Shown piece after piece: positions 1 through 8,218 of a DNA stretch of 13,705 bases. The stretch's first letter is position 1. Each line of letters starts with the position of its first letter. Origin of the DNA: Burkholderiaceae bacterium (GTDB taxonomy: Bacteria > Pseudomonadota > Gammaproteobacteria > Burkholderiales > Burkholderiaceae); contig JAGOCV010000078.1 in NCBI GenBank assembly GCA_017998575.1, positions 1-13,705 on the forward strand, in the 5' to 3' direction. The notes beneath the pieces are model-generated. The model worked only from the letters and a program-made list of their open reading frames with translations. It ran no database searches and was not told the DNA's origin. The position numbers and the translations under genes were made by a program.

Positions 1-1921
1 GATCACGGCCGAAGTCCAGGATCTTGGTGACCGGGCCTTCGTAGACCTTGCCGATTTCGACTTCGGCCGTGATCTGCTCGATGCGCTGCTTGGCGATGTC
101 GGCCTTGGCAGCGTCGGTGGCGGCGATGGTGATGGTGCCGTCTTCCTCGATGTTGATCTGGCAGCCGGTCTCTTCGGTCAGCGCACGGATGACCGCGCCG
201 CCCTTGCCGATCACGTCGCGGATCTTCTCGGGGTTGATCTTCATCGTGTAGAGCTTGGGCGCGAAGCTGGAGACTTCGGCCTTGGCCTCACCCATGGCTT
301 CCTGCATCTTGCCCAGGATGTGCACGCGCGCTTCCTTGGCCTGGGCCAGCGCCACCTGCATGATTTCCTTGGTGATGCCCTGGATCTTGATGTCCATCTG
401 CAGCGCGGTGATGCCCGCCGTGGTGCCGGCCACCTTGAAGTCCATGTCGCCCAGGTGATCTTCGTCGCCCAGGATGTCGGTCAGCACGGCGAAGCGGTTG
501 CCTTCCTTGATCAGGCCCATGGCGATGCCGGCCACGTGGGCCTTCATCGGCACGCCCGCATCCATCATCGACAGGCAGCCGCCGCAGACCGAAGCCATCG
601 ACGAGGAGCCGTTGGACTCGGTGATTTCCGAGACCACGCGGATGGTGTAGGGGAACTCTTCCTTCGTGGGCAGGCAGGCGGCGAGCGCGCGCTTGGCCAG
701 TCGGCCGTGGCCGACTTCGCGGCGCTTGGTCGAGCCCATGCGGCCGACTTCGCCGGTGGCGAAGGGAGGCATGTTGTAGTGGAACAGGAAGCGGTCTTCG
801 AACTCGCCGGACAGCGCGTCGATGCGCTGTGCGTCGCGTTCGGTTCCCAGCGTGGAAATGACCAGCGCCTGCGTCTCGCCGCGCGTGAACAGCGCCGAGC
901 CGTGGGTACGGGGCAGCACGCCGTTGCGGATTTCGATGGGCCGCACGGTGCGCGTGTCACGGCCGTCGATGCGGGGCTCGCCCGACAGGATCTGGCTGCG
1001 CACGATCGACGATTCGATCGCGAACATCAGGTCACCGACCTTGACGGCATCGAACTCGGCGCCGTCGGCCTTCAGGGCCGCTTGCACCGAAGCCGAGGCT
1101 TCACGCAGGGCCTGCGTGCGGGCCTGCTTGTTGCGGATCTGGTAGGCGGCGCGCAGCTTGTCTTCGGCCAGGGCCTTGACCTTGGCGACGAAGGGTTCGT
1201 CTTCGGCCGGCGGCTGCCAGTCCCAGGCCGGCTTGCCGGCGTCGCGCACGAGTTCATGGATGGCGTTGATGGCCGTCCTGGCCTGCTCGTGGCCGAACAC
1301 CACGCCGCCCAGCATGATTTCTTCGGACAGTTGCTGGGCTTCGGATTCGACCATCAGCACGGCGGCCTCGGTACCGGCGACGACCAGATCCATCTGGCTG
1401 TCCTTGCGCTGGGTCTGACCCGGGTTCAGGACGTACTCGCCGTTGACGTAACCCACACGCGCGGCGCCGATCGGGCCCGCGAACGGAATGCCCGAGACGG
1501 CCAGCGCTGCGCTGGAGGCGATCATGGCTGCGATGTCGGCGTCGACCTCGGGGTTGAGCGACACGGTGTGGATCACCACGTGGACTTCGTTGAAGAAGCC
1601 TTCGGGGAACAGCGGACGGATCGGGCGGTCGATCAGGCGGCTGGTCAGCGTTTCGAGTTCGCTGGGCTTGGCTTCGCGCTTGAAGAAGCTGCCGGGGATC
1701 TTGCCGGCGGCGTAGGTCTTCTCGATGTAGTCGACGGTCAGCGGGAAGAAGTCCTGGCCGGGCTTGGCTGACTTGGAGGCGACCACGGTGGCGAGCACCA
1801 CGGTGTCGTCGATGTTGACCAGCACGGCACCGGTGGCCTGGCGGGCGATTTCGCCGGTTTCCATGGTGACCGTGTGCTGGCCCCACTGGAAGGTCTTGGT
1901 GACTTTGTTGAAGAGGCTCAT
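1..1921 (-). CDS. pnp: Polynucleotide phosphorylase (PNPase), 3' end cut by window edge
   Basis: PNPase is the phosphorolytic 3'-5' exoribonuclease that degrades mRNA and can add 3' tails; it works as a trimer in the cytoplasm, often in the degradosome. About 640 codons are present from the ATG at 1921. The protein starts [14 protein letters not shown]. The first RNase PH domain covers about residues 10-145 and includes the motif around [14 protein letters not shown] helical linker follows, then the second RNase PH domain (about 320-555) with the catalytic aspartates in DEDHLGDMD near residues 484-492. The KH domain has its GKGG motif near residue 572, and the S1 domain begins near 622. Known PNPases are about 700 residues or longer, so most of the S1 domain lies beyond base 1. 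The start is supported by AAGGAG at 1927-1932, 5 nt from the ATG. The gene sits downstream of rpsO on the same strand, the usual bacterial order. Confidence 0.97.
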   Translation of the reverse strand, partial: MSLFNKVTKTFQWGQHTVTMETGEIARQATGAVLVNIDDTVVLATVVASKSAKPGQDFFPLTVDYIEKTYAAGKIPGSFFKREAKPSELETLTSRLIDRPIRPLFPEGFFNEVHVVIHTVSLNPEVDADIAAMIASSAALAVSGIPFAGPIGAARVGYVNGEYVLNPGQTQRKDSQMDLVVAGTEAAVLMVESEAQQLSEEIMLGGVVFGHEQARTAINAIHELVRDAGKPAWDWQPPAEDEPFVAKVKALAEDKLRAAYQIRNKQARTQALREASASVQAALKADGAEFDAVKVGDLMFAIESSIVRSQILSGEPRIDGRDTRTVRPIEIRNGVLPRTHGSALFTRGETQALVISTLGTERDAQRIDALSGEFEDRFLFHYNMPPFATGEVGRMGSTKRREVGHGRLAKRALAACLPTKEEFPYTIRVVSEITESNGSSSMASVCGGCLSMMDAGVPMKAHVAGIAMGLIKEGNRFAVLTDILGDEDHLGDMDFKVAGTTAGITALQMDIKIQGITKEIMQVALAQAKEARVHILGKMQEAMGEAKAEVSSFAPKLYTMKINPEKIRDVIGKGGAVIRALTEETGCQINIEEDGTITIAATDAAKADIAKQRIEQITAEVEIGKVYEGPVTKILDFGRD

Positions 1922-2131
1922 GTTGGCTCCTTGGGTTGGATGGCGAAAGGTGGCAGGCCACCCCTCGTCAGGATCCGGAAACCGCGCCGCAGAACACGAT
2001 GCCATTCCAGCGAAGCTCGCACGCGGGGCGCGAATGCCGTTGGAATGACACAGCTTCGATCTGCCTGACGTTCTCCGGGAGGGGCCGGCAACGCGGGGCG
2101 CCACCGGCAGTTTTCAATGCTTCAAAGTGCA
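1922..2131 (-). promoter_or_regulatory. Structured pnp leader with two hairpins
   Basis: This non-coding stretch lies between the rpsO terminator and pnp. Two inverted repeats are visible. The larger is CATTCCAGCG at 2003-2012 against CGTTGGAATG at 2038-2047: 10 pairs with one G-U and a 25-nt GC-rich loop. The smaller is GGTGG/CCACC at 1949-1953 and 1958-1962 with a 4-nt loop, about 28 nt before the pnp start. In E. coli, PNPase represses its own synthesis after RNase III cuts a hairpin in the pnp leader. The 2003-2047 hairpin is positioned to play that role, but this is inference and the stem is shorter than the E. coli one. I found no clear promoter for pnp here. Confidence 0.4.
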
Positions 2132-2165
2132 AAACGCCTGAGTCAGCCAGCCAACCCAGGCGTTT
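2132..2165 (-). terminator. Hairpin terminator/attenuator after rpsO
   Basis: On the minus strand a 12-bp stem (AAACGCCTGGGT paired with ACTCAGGCGTTT, one G-U pair) closes a 10-nt loop and is followed by a short run of four T. It begins 18 nt after the rpsO stop. The T-run is brief, so termination is probably partial, letting some transcripts continue into pnp. It could also serve as a processing site that stabilises the rpsO 3' end. Confidence 0.6.
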
Positions 2166-2183
2166 GCTACGTGCGGTTGCCGC

Positions 2184-2447
2184 TTACTTGCGCAGGCCCA
2201 GCTTGGCGATCAGCGCGCTGTAACGGCTCACGTCCTTGGACTTGAGGTAGTCCAGCAGCTTGCGGCGGCGGCTCACCATGCGCAGCAGGCCGCGGCGGCC
2301 GTGGTGGTCCTTGGCGTGCTGCTTGAAGTGGGGGGTGAGTTCGTTGATGCGGGCCGTGAGCAGTGCGACTTGCACTTCGGGGCTGCCCGTGTCGTTGGCG
2401 GCGCGCGCGTTGGCCTGGACGATCTCGGCCTTGTTCAGGGTGGTCAT
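2184..2447 (-). CDS. rpsO: 30S ribosomal protein S15
   Basis: S15 binds 16S rRNA early in assembly of the 30S platform. The 87-residue product is essentially the family's usual length (88-89). It contains the diagnostic segments [16 protein letters not shown] (about residues 19-34), [19 protein letters not shown] (about 44-62) and a C-terminal LIAKLGLRK. The open frame continues upstream of the chosen ATG, but S15 homology begins exactly at MTTLNKAEI. The ribosome site is weak (TGGAAAA about 12 nt upstream). E. coli S15 represses its own mRNA by binding a leader pseudoknot; the roughly 78-nt leader here could hold a similar element, but I cannot show one. It is followed by a hairpin terminator and pnp. 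Confidence 0.97.
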   Translation of the reverse strand: MTTLNKAEIVQANARAANDTGSPEVQVALLTARINELTPHFKQHAKDHHGRRGLLRMVSRRRKLLDYLKSKDVSRYSALIAKLGLRK

Positions 2448-2532
2448 GTCAGTGTTTTCCAGTGAATGTTTGACTTGCGCAGACAGCCGGAAATGCCGTG
2501 TGCGTGTGCCTTGCGGAATGCAAAGCTTTGGG

Positions 2533-2538
2533 ATTATA
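2533..2538 (-). promoter_or_regulatory. Perfect -10 box of the rpsO promoter
   Basis: The minus strand reads TATAAT, an exact sigma70 -10 hexamer, in otherwise very GC-rich DNA between the aminotransferase stop and rpsO. It would place the transcript start near 2525, giving a leader of about 78 nt. No good -35 hexamer is seen 17 nt upstream. A 10-bp palindrome, CAAAGCTTTG, lies at 2521-2530 over the expected start point; it may be chance. Confidence 0.6.
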
Positions 2539-2565
2539 GCGCGGCGGCGGAACGGCCCCGCGCCC

Positions 2566-3732
2566 TCAGGAACGCGGCTGGGCGCCAAGCCAGCGCTCGA
2601 GGCGTCGCACGCCTTCGGCCAGCCGACCGAGCTCCTGCGTGGCGAAGCACCAGCGGAACCAGCCCTGCGCCTCGGCGCCGAATGCGTTGCCCGGCGCGAT
2701 GCCCAGCCCGGCCTCGGTGACGAGCCGTTTCGCCGTCGCCAGCGAATCGGCCTGCCCATCGATGCGGAAGAAGGCATACATGCCGCCTGGCGCTGGCGAG
2801 ACATGCACGCCCGGCACCGCCTGCAACTGCGGCACCAGCGTGTCGCGGCAGCGGCGCAGGTGGGCGACCACGCGCGGCGTCAACTCGTCGGCGCGGGCCA
2901 GCGCGGCCAGCCCGGCACGCTGCACGAACACGCTGGTGCACGAGGTGTTGAACTCGATCAGCTTGCCCATGTGCGGCGTCAGGCCAGACGGCATCACCAG
3001 CCAGCCCAGGCGCCATCCGGTCACGAGGAAGCTCTTGGAAAAGCTCTGCGCGACCACGAGGCGGTCGTCGGCGCGGGCCACGTCGAGGAAGCTCGGGGCG
3101 GCAGACGCCCCCGCTCCTTCGTAATACAGGCGCTCGTACACCTCGTCGGCCAGGATCCAGGTGCCGGTAGCCCGGCAGTGGTCCAGGATGGCCTGCTGCT
3201 CGGGCCGGGACAGCGTCCAGCCCGTGGGGTTGTTGGGCGCGTTGACGATCAGCAGGCGCGTGGCCGGTGTCACTGCCGTCAGCAGCGCGGGCAGGTCGAG
3301 CCGCCAGACCCCGTCGATTACCTGCAGCGGCACGCAACGCAGTCGCGCGCCCAGGATCGCGGGCTGCGCCGTGAGGTTGGGCCATACGGGTGTGACGGCG
3401 ACCACCTCGTCGCCCGCATCCACCAGCGCCTGCACGGCCAGCATCAGCGCGCTGACACCGCCCGAAGTGACGGCGATGCGGTCGGCACCCACCGGGCCAT
3501 GCAGTGCGGTGGTGTAGCCGGCGATGGCCTCGCGCAGCTCGGGCAGGCCGAGGTTGTGCGCGTAGAAGGTTTCGCCGCGCAGGATGGAGTCGCTGGCGGC
3601 CTGGCGGATGAAGTCGGGCGTGACCTCATCGCTTTCGCCGAACCAGAACGCCAGCACGTCCTCGCGCCCCAGGCCGGCGTTGGCCACTTCGCGGATGCGG
3701 GACGCCTCGAGATCGACGATGGCCTGGCGCAT
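2566..3732 (-). CDS. PLP-dependent class I/II aminotransferase
   Basis: A 388-residue fold-type I aminotransferase of the aspartate aminotransferase superfamily. The visible active-site motifs are NAPNNPTG (164-171, Asn168 near the PLP ring), ADEVYE (195-200, Asp196 for the pyridine nitrogen, Tyr199), and [15 protein letters not shown] (230-244), where Lys233 forms the Schiff base. Arg360 in WFRWCF is the likely substrate alpha-carboxylate ligand. Length is normal. The ATG at 3732 has AAAGG about 8 nt upstream. The gene starts 17 bp after the stop of a periplasmic amino-acid-type binding protein and is probably cotranscribed with it, so it may transaminate the imported compound. The donor and acceptor cannot be read from sequence; I give no gene symbol. 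Confidence 0.92.
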   Translation of the reverse strand: MRQAIVDLEASRIREVANAGLGREDVLAFWFGESDEVTPDFIRQAASDSILRGETFYAHNLGLPELREAIAGYTTALHGPVGADRIAVTSGGVSALMLAVQALVDAGDEVVAVTPVWPNLTAQPAILGARLRCVPLQVIDGVWRLDLPALLTAVTPATRLLIVNAPNNPTGWTLSRPEQQAILDHCRATGTWILADEVYERLYYEGAGASAAPSFLDVARADDRLVVAQSFSKSFLVTGWRLGWLVMPSGLTPHMGKLIEFNTSCTSVFVQRAGLAALARADELTPRVVAHLRRCRDTLVPQLQAVPGVHVSPAPGGMYAFFRIDGQADSLATAKRLVTEAGLGIAPGNAFGAEAQGWFRWCFATQELGRLAEGVRRLERWLGAQPRS

Positions 3733-3749
3733 GTCGGAGCCTTTCCGGT

Positions 3750-5021
3750 TCAGGGCCGCGCCATGACGCAGCTGTGCGGCATCTCGGCCTGGGCGGGCGA
3801 CAGCGTGCGGATGACGCGGAAGCCGTAGCCCGAACCCTCGACGTCGAACTTGACGCCGGGCGTGCCCTGCTTGTCCATCATGCCCACCACCAGCGTCTGC
3901 TGGAACTGGTGGTCGGCCGCGCGCATGGTGCCTGTCTGGCCGGCCAGGGTCACCGACGCGTTCTCCAGCTGCGCGGCGACGGCGCCCGCCTCGACCGAGC
4001 CGGCACGGCCGATGGCCTGGGCCAGCGCTTCGATCAGCAACTGCATCCGCATGTGCACGTAGTCGTCGGCCGGGTTCGGGAAACGCTCGCGGAACGATCG
4101 GTAGAACGCATCGCTCTCGCGCGTGGCGACGTTGGGCAGCCAGTCGGCCACGGCGATGACACGGCCCACGCCGGCATCGCCCAGTGCGGCCGGCGCGCCC
4201 AGCGCATTGCCGTAGAAGGTGTAGAACTTGCCCTCGAAGCCCGCCTCGCGCGCCGCCTTCACCAGCAGCGTGAGATCGTTGCCCCAGTTTCCGGTAATCA
4301 CGGCCTGCGCACCGCTGGCGCGGATCTTGGCGGCATAGGGCGCGAAATCCTTCACCCGCATCATGGGGTGCAGTTCTTCGCCCAGTACGCGCACGTCGGG
4401 CCGGCGCTCGCCCAACTGGCGGCGCGCCTCGCGCAGCACGGCCTGGCCGAAGCTGTAGTCCTGCCCGATCAGGTACGCGCCCTGCACGCCCCGGTCTTCG
4501 GCCAGCACGCTCATCAGCGCGCGCATGCGCATGTCGGCATGGGCATCGAAACGGAAATGCCAGAAGTTGCAGCGCTCGTTGGTCAGCGGCGGATCGACGG
4601 CGGAGTAGTTCAGGAACACCACGCGCCGCTCAGGGTCTCGCTCGTTGTGGCGTGCAATGGCCTCGAGCAGGCCCGACGCCACCGCCGAGCTGTTGCCCTG
4701 GGCAATGAAGCGGGCACCACCGTCGATGGCCGCCCGGAGCACCGAGAGCGCCTCTTCGGTCTGGCCCTTGCTGTCGTAGCGCAACAGCGTGAGGGGCCGG
4801 GCGCCGCCCGGCAGTGCGATGCCGCCGCGCGCATTGACGCGCTCCATGGCCCAGTGCAGGTTGCGGAAGACGGCTTCGCCGGTGTTGCCGGCAGGCCCGG
4901 AGAGGCTTTCGATCAACGCCACCTTGATGGGCGCGCCGGCCAGCTGGGCATGCGCGAGGGGCGGAACAAATAGCGCTGCGGCGACTGATTTCAAGAGCCG
5001 GCGGCGAAGATTTTCAGACAA
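3750..5021 (-). CDS. ABC transporter substrate-binding protein, branched-chain amino acid type
   Basis: A periplasmic binding protein of the Liv/Peripla_BP_6 family, about 423 residues. The N-terminus has a basic segment (SENLRRRLLK), a hydrophobic core and a likely signal-peptidase site after PLAHA near residue 25. The mature protein opens with PIKVALIESLSGPAGNTGE, the typical first strand and ligand-loop region, followed by AMERVNARGGI. I chose the TTG at 5021 because it has AAGGGAA just upstream and gives a standard signal peptide. An in-frame ATG at 5066 lacks a ribosome site and would add 15 residues before the basic region. No permease or ATPase genes are adjacent, so it is an orphan receptor here. 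The downstream neighbour is an aminotransferase, 17 bp away. The ligand is unknown; amino acids or related small molecules are likely. Confidence 0.88.
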   Translation of the reverse strand: MSENLRRRLLKSVAAALFVPPLAHAQLAGAPIKVALIESLSGPAGNTGEAVFRNLHWAMERVNARGGIALPGGARPLTLLRYDSKGQTEEALSVLRAAIDGGARFIAQGNSSAVASGLLEAIARHNERDPERRVVFLNYSAVDPPLTNERCNFWHFRFDAHADMRMRALMSVLAEDRGVQGAYLIGQDYSFGQAVLREARRQLGERRPDVRVLGEELHPMMRVKDFAPYAAKIRASGAQAVITGNWGNDLTLLVKAAREAGFEGKFYTFYGNALGAPAALGDAGVGRVIAVADWLPNVATRESDAFYRSFRERFPNPADDYVHMRMQLLIEALAQAIGRAGSVEAGAVAAQLENASVTLAGQTGTMRAADHQFQQTLVVGMMDKQGTPGVKFDVEGSGYGFRVIRTLSPAQAEMPHSCVMARP

Positions 5022-5023
5022 AC

Positions 5024-5058
5024 TTTTCCCTTGAAAAACAACGGCTTGCGCGCATGTT
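5024..5058 (+). promoter_or_regulatory. Heat-shock (sigma32-like) promoter of hsp20
   Basis: The -35 region TTTTCCCTTGAA (5024-5035) fits the sigma32 pattern ending CCCTTGAA. After a 14-nt spacer, GCGCATGTT (5050-5058) is a partial match to the CCCCAT-T -10 element. It faces the Hsp20 gene and would give a leader of about 100 nt. The -35 bases are also the ribosome site of the divergent binding-protein gene on the other strand. The -35 match is good and the -10 match moderate. Confidence 0.55.
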
Positions 5059-5162
5059 GGAGGCATGCGGCGATCACGGTCGAAAGCCGCGCAGTGTACG
5101 GGACGCGATGTTGCACAAAGTGCCTCGCGCCCCACGTTGACTGACACAAGGAGCCTTCCATC

Positions 5163-5540
5163 ATGTTCTTCGCCCCCGTTCTCCGTACCCGCGGCTACAC
5201 CCCTTCGCTGCGTTCCTTCGATCGCGGCTTCGACCGCTTCTTTGCCGATGCGCTGGGTGGCTTTGCCGCCGGCGCGAACGTGCAGCAGGACGACACGCAC
5301 TGGACCATCACGCTCGACGTGCCCGGCGTGAGCCGTGAGCAGCTGGACATCGGCATCGAAGGCGCCGTGGTGCGCGTGGCCACCAAGGCCGAAGCGCCGC
5401 GGCAGTACAAGGCGGCCTACGAGCTTCCGCAGGCCATCGATGCCGGCGCCAGCGAGGCGCGACTGGACAACGGCGTGCTGACGCTCAGGCTGGCCAAGCA
5501 GACGCCGGTCTCCAACGTCACCACGCTGGCCATCAAGTAA
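5163..5540 (+). CDS. Small heat shock protein, Hsp20/alpha-crystallin family
   Basis: An ATP-independent holdase chaperone that keeps unfolding proteins soluble. The 125-residue product has an alpha-crystallin domain from about residue 38 to 111: DVPGVS at 52-57 and the family signature ARLDNGVLTLRL at 99-110. The C-terminus LAIK may stand in for the I-x-I anchoring motif. It is short for the family (usually about 140-160): the N-terminal arm is about 37 residues, and the segment between strands 5 and 7 (about 73-85), which normally holds the beta-6 dimerisation loop, is strongly reduced. The start has AAGGAG at 5148-5153, 9 nt from the ATG. A sigma32-like promoter lies upstream and a strong terminator downstream, so it is a single-gene heat-shock unit. 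Confidence 0.92.
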   Translation: MFFAPVLRTRGYTPSLRSFDRGFDRFFADALGGFAAGANVQQDDTHWTITLDVPGVSREQLDIGIEGAVVRVATKAEAPRQYKAAYELPQAIDAGASEARLDNGVLTLRLAKQTPVSNVTTLAIK

Positions 5541-5585
5541 GGCCGGCTACCCGAAACTCCTCGTGGGGCCCTCGCGCCCCCTTCC

Positions 5586-5621
5586 AGGCCGCATACCCCC
5601 CGGGGCGTGCGGCCTTTTTTT
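5586..5621 (+). terminator. Intrinsic terminator of hsp20
   Basis: An 8-bp stem, AGGCCGCA (5586-5593) with TGCGGCCT (5608-5615), closes a C/G-rich loop and runs into seven T (5615-5621). It lies 45 nt after the hsp20 stop. The opposite strand has no T-run after the stem, so it should not stop tsaD transcripts arriving from the right. Confidence 0.9.
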
Positions 5622-5639
5622 GGCGCGGTCGGCCGCGCG

Positions 5640-6686
5640 TCAGGCCGGGTCGGCGGCCAGCTCGGCCAGTGGCCAGCGCGGCCGCACGTCGAACGCGTAG
5701 TCGCGCCGTGCCGTCCCGGCGCCCGCCTGCAGGCGCATGGCGGCCGCCATGGCGATCATGGCGCCGTTGTCGGTGCACAGCGCCAGCTCGGGATAGTGCA
5801 CGCGCACGCCGCGGCGCGCGCAGGCTTCGTCCAGCTGCATGCGCAGGTGCCGGTTGGCACCCACGCCGCCAGCCACGACCAGCCGCTTGAGCCCGGTGGC
5901 CTTGAGGGCCGCCAGCGACTTGGCCAGCAGCACATCGACGATGGCGGCCTCGGTGCTGGCCGCGACGTCGGCACGGCGCGCGTCGAGGCCGTCGCCGAGC
6001 TTCTTCACCTGCGTGAGCACCGCCGTCTTCAGGCCGGCGAAGGAAAAGTCGAGATCGCCGCTGTGCAGCAGCGGCCGCGGCAGCTTGAAGGCCGCGGCAT
6101 CGCCCTGCTGCGCCAGACGCGACAACGCGGGCCCGCCCGGATAACCCAGGCCCAGCAGCTTGGCCGACTTGTCGAACGCCTCGCCGGCCGCGTCGTCGAT
6201 GGTTTCGCCCAGCAGCTCGTAGCGGCCCACGCCGTCCACGCGCATGAGCTGCGTATGGCCGCCCGACACCAGCAGCGCGACGAACGGAAACTCGGGCGGA
6301 TCGGCCGAGAGGAAAGGCGACAGCAGATGCCCTTCGAGGTGGTGCACACCCAGCACCGGCCGGTCGAGCGCCGCGCCCAGGGCACAGGCCACGCCCGCGC
6401 CCACCAGCAGCGCACCGGCCAGGCCCGGGCCCCGCGTGAAGGCGACCACGTCGACATCGGCCAGCGTGCGGCCGGCCTGGGCCATCACTTCGTTGGCCAG
6501 CGGCAGGGCGCGGCGGATGTGGTCGCGGCTGGCCAGTTCGGGCACCACGCCGCCATAGGCCTCGTGCATGCGCACCTGGCTGTAGAGCGCGTGCGACAGC
6601 AGGCGCGGCATGGCCTCGCCCGGCACGCGTTCCACGAGCGCGACCCCGGTCTCGTCGCACGATGATTCGAATCCCAGCACCAGCAT
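5640..6686 (-). CDS. tsaD: tRNA N6-threonylcarbamoyltransferase TsaD
   Basis: TsaD (Kae1/YgjD, Gcp) transfers the threonylcarbamoyl group from TC-AMP to A37 of tRNAs that read ANN codons, working with TsaB and TsaE. The 348-residue product begins [14 protein letters not shown], the canonical start, which fixes the ATG at 6686 although no ribosome site is visible and the frame stays open upstream. The metal-binding histidines are in HHLEGH (His116 and His120). Nucleotide-binding motifs include LVSGGHTQL (139-147), the [14 protein letters not shown] segment (160-173), [12 protein letters not shown] (271-282) and CTDNGAMIA (304-312, Asp306 as metal ligand). Length and motifs are complete. It converges with hsp20 and is transcribed away from nasR; only 82 bp separate the tsaD and nasR starts. 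Confidence 0.97.
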   Translation of the reverse strand: MLVLGFESSCDETGVALVERVPGEAMPRLLSHALYSQVRMHEAYGGVVPELASRDHIRRALPLANEVMAQAGRTLADVDVVAFTRGPGLAGALLVGAGVACALGAALDRPVLGVHHLEGHLLSPFLSADPPEFPFVALLVSGGHTQLMRVDGVGRYELLGETIDDAAGEAFDKSAKLLGLGYPGGPALSRLAQQGDAAAFKLPRPLLHSGDLDFSFAGLKTAVLTQVKKLGDGLDARRADVAASTEAAIVDVLLAKSLAALKATGLKRLVVAGGVGANRHLRMQLDEACARRGVRVHYPELALCTDNGAMIAMAAAMRLQAGAGTARRDYAFDVRPRWPLAELAADPA

Positions 6687-6723
6687 GGCCGCGAGTTTAA
6701 GTGGGGTGCCCCGACCCGCACCG

Positions 6724-6739
6724 CGGCACGGATGTTGCT
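6724..6739 (+). promoter_or_regulatory. Sigma54 promoter of nasR
   Basis: The sequence CGGCACGGATGTTGCT differs from the sigma54 consensus TGGCACG-N4-TTGCT only at the first base. The invariant GG (-24) and GC (-12) are correctly spaced. It predicts a transcript start at the A near 6750, about 19 nt before the nasR ATG. Activation would need an enhancer-binding protein such as NtrC; I see no convincing NtrC site in the upstream tsaD sequence. Confidence 0.75.
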
Positions 6740-6768
6740 GCCGCCCCGGAATACGTGCCCTGCCTCCG

Positions 6769-8007
6769 ATGACTTCCGGCCTCAGCTTCCTCGTCGCCGC
6801 CCGCCAGTGCGAGATCGGCGAACTCGAACACCTCGCCCTCACCAGCGAGCTGGTCAGCGTGATCGGCCGCCTGATCCATGGCCTGCAGAAAGAGCGCGGC
6901 ATGTCCAACATGTACCTCGCCTCGCGCGGCAGCCGCTTCGGCGGGCAGCGGCTGGCGCAGATCGGCGAATGCAACGTGCTTGAGCTGCACGTGCGCGAGC
7001 GCCTCGCCGCGCTGGACACGGATGCCCACCGCGCACGCAATGGCGCGCGCCTGTTCAGCCGCATCGCCGTGGTGCTGCACGCGCTGGACGGCCTGCCCGC
7101 GCTGCGCCAGCGCGTGACCACGCAGGCCCTCTCGCCCGAAGCCAGCACGGCGGCCTTCGTGCGGCTGGTGGCGGGCCTGCTGTCCGTAGTATTCGAGGCA
7201 GCCGACAGCGCCTCCGATCCGGCGATCTCGCGCGCATTGGTCGCCCTCTTCAACTTCATGCAAGGCAAGGAGTTCGCCGGCCAGGAGCGCGCGCTGGGGG
7301 CGGCCGTGTTCGCGTCGGGCCATGCCGACGCCGGGCTGCAGCCGCACTGGCAGCACCTGATCGAATCGCAGCAGCGCTGCTTCGAGGTGTTCGCCGACTT
7401 CTCCGACGCCACCGTACGCGCCGCCTGGGCCGACAGCCAGCCGGCCGAAGCACGCGCCACGCTCGAACGCCTTCGGCGACTGGGCAGCGTGGCCGGCCTC
7501 AACGGGCCGCTCGACGCCGACCTCAGCCACACCTGGTACGACTGCGCCACCTCCCGCATCGATGCGATGCAATCCGTCGAGGCGCTGCTGGCCGAGCAGC
7601 TGCGCACGCTGTGCCGTCAGCGCATCGAACAGGCGCGCGCCGAGCTGCGCAACCAGCAGGCCACGCTGCAGGCGCTGGCCCGCGAGGCCGGCGCGGCCGA
7701 CATCGCTGCCACGGACGCCACCGAGGCCCCCGCGCCACTCACACCTCACCTCGAGCGCTCGGTGCTGGGCATGGTGCAGGAGCAATCGCGCCGCCTGCAA
7801 TCCATGGGCGACGAACTGGAGACCGTGCGCGCCGCGCTCAACGAACGCAAGGTGGTCGAGCGCGCCAAGGGCCTGCTGATGGCCGCCCGCAAGCTCAGCG
7901 AGGCAGACGCCTACGCCATGCTGCGGCAGACCGCGATGAGCCAGAACCGCAAACTGGTGGACGTGGCAGAGTCGGTGCTGGCGATGTCGGACTACCTCGG
8001 CGCATGA
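6769..8007 (+). CDS. nasR: Nitrate-responsive transcription antiterminator NasR (NIT + ANTAR)
   Basis: NasR senses nitrate and nitrite and binds leader RNA to block premature termination of assimilation operons. The 412-residue product has an N-terminal NIT sensor domain (about 30-285). Its two characteristic motifs are [13 protein letters not shown] (40-52) and [13 protein letters not shown] (163-175), whose arginines are the likely nitrate contacts by analogy with Klebsiella NasR. A linker rich in Ala, Glu and Gln follows (about 286-330). The C-terminal ANTAR RNA-binding domain spans about 341-405, with [14 protein letters not shown] (358-371), [14 protein letters not shown] and a final DVAESVL. 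The ATG at 6769 is the only plausible start after the sigma54 promoter and lacks a clear ribosome site. Matching RNA hairpins lie just downstream, before nrtA. Confidence 0.95.
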   Translation: MTSGLSFLVAARQCEIGELEHLALTSELVSVIGRLIHGLQKERGMSNMYLASRGSRFGGQRLAQIGECNVLELHVRERLAALDTDAHRARNGARLFSRIAVVLHALDGLPALRQRVTTQALSPEASTAAFVRLVAGLLSVVFEAADSASDPAISRALVALFNFMQGKEFAGQERALGAAVFASGHADAGLQPHWQHLIESQQRCFEVFADFSDATVRAAWADSQPAEARATLERLRRLGSVAGLNGPLDADLSHTWYDCATSRIDAMQSVEALLAEQLRTLCRQRIEQARAELRNQQATLQALAREAGAADIAATDATEAPAPLTPHLERSVLGMVQEQSRRLQSMGDELETVRAALNERKVVERAKGLLMAARKLSEADAYAMLRQTAMSQNRKLVDVAESVLAMSDYLGA

Positions 8008-8082
8008 GCCTCGCCGGGCCGCCCCAAGCGGCTCGCACCGCAGGCGAAGCCGGAGGTATTCCAGTGAGCGCGCACGCTGGCA

Positions 8083-8099
8083 TGCACAACAATCGTGCC
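8083..8099 (+). promoter_or_regulatory. NtrC-type enhancer site upstream of nrtA
   Basis: TGCAC, a 7-nt spacer, then GTGCC matches the NtrC consensus TGCAC-N7-GTGCA at nine of ten conserved bases. It is centred about 154 bp before the predicted nrtA transcript start, a normal enhancer distance for a sigma54 promoter. The rest of 8008-8218 shows no gene or further clear repeat. Confidence 0.55.
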
Positions 8100-8218
8100 G
8101 CCGCACCGCGCCGCACCAAACGCGGCCATCCGCGGCATCGGCCACAGACCCCGGCGCGGCGCACGGGCAGCGGATTCTCCCAATGAAAGCGCACGAAGTC
8201 GGCATCTGGCATGGATGC

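Noticed and set aside
2521..2530. Palindrome CAAAGCTTTG at the rpsO transcript start as an operator.
   Set aside because: A 10-bp palindrome with no second copy or known regulator match is weak evidence; noted only with the promoter.
5022..5066. Upstream ATG at 5066 as the start of the binding protein.
   Set aside because: No ribosome site precedes it and it puts 15 extra residues before the basic region of the signal peptide. The TTG at 5021 has AAGGGAA in place. It remains a possible alternative.
5064..5162. An RNA thermometer (ROSE or fourU type) in the hsp20 leader.
   Set aside because: No anti-Shine-Dalgarno segment able to pair well with AAGGAG is visible; only a small GCAC/GTGC hairpin and a distant GAGGCA/TGCCTC pairing were found.
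5586..5621. Bidirectional terminator shared by hsp20 and tsaD.
   Set aside because: The minus-strand reading has no T-run after the stem, so it is credited only to hsp20.
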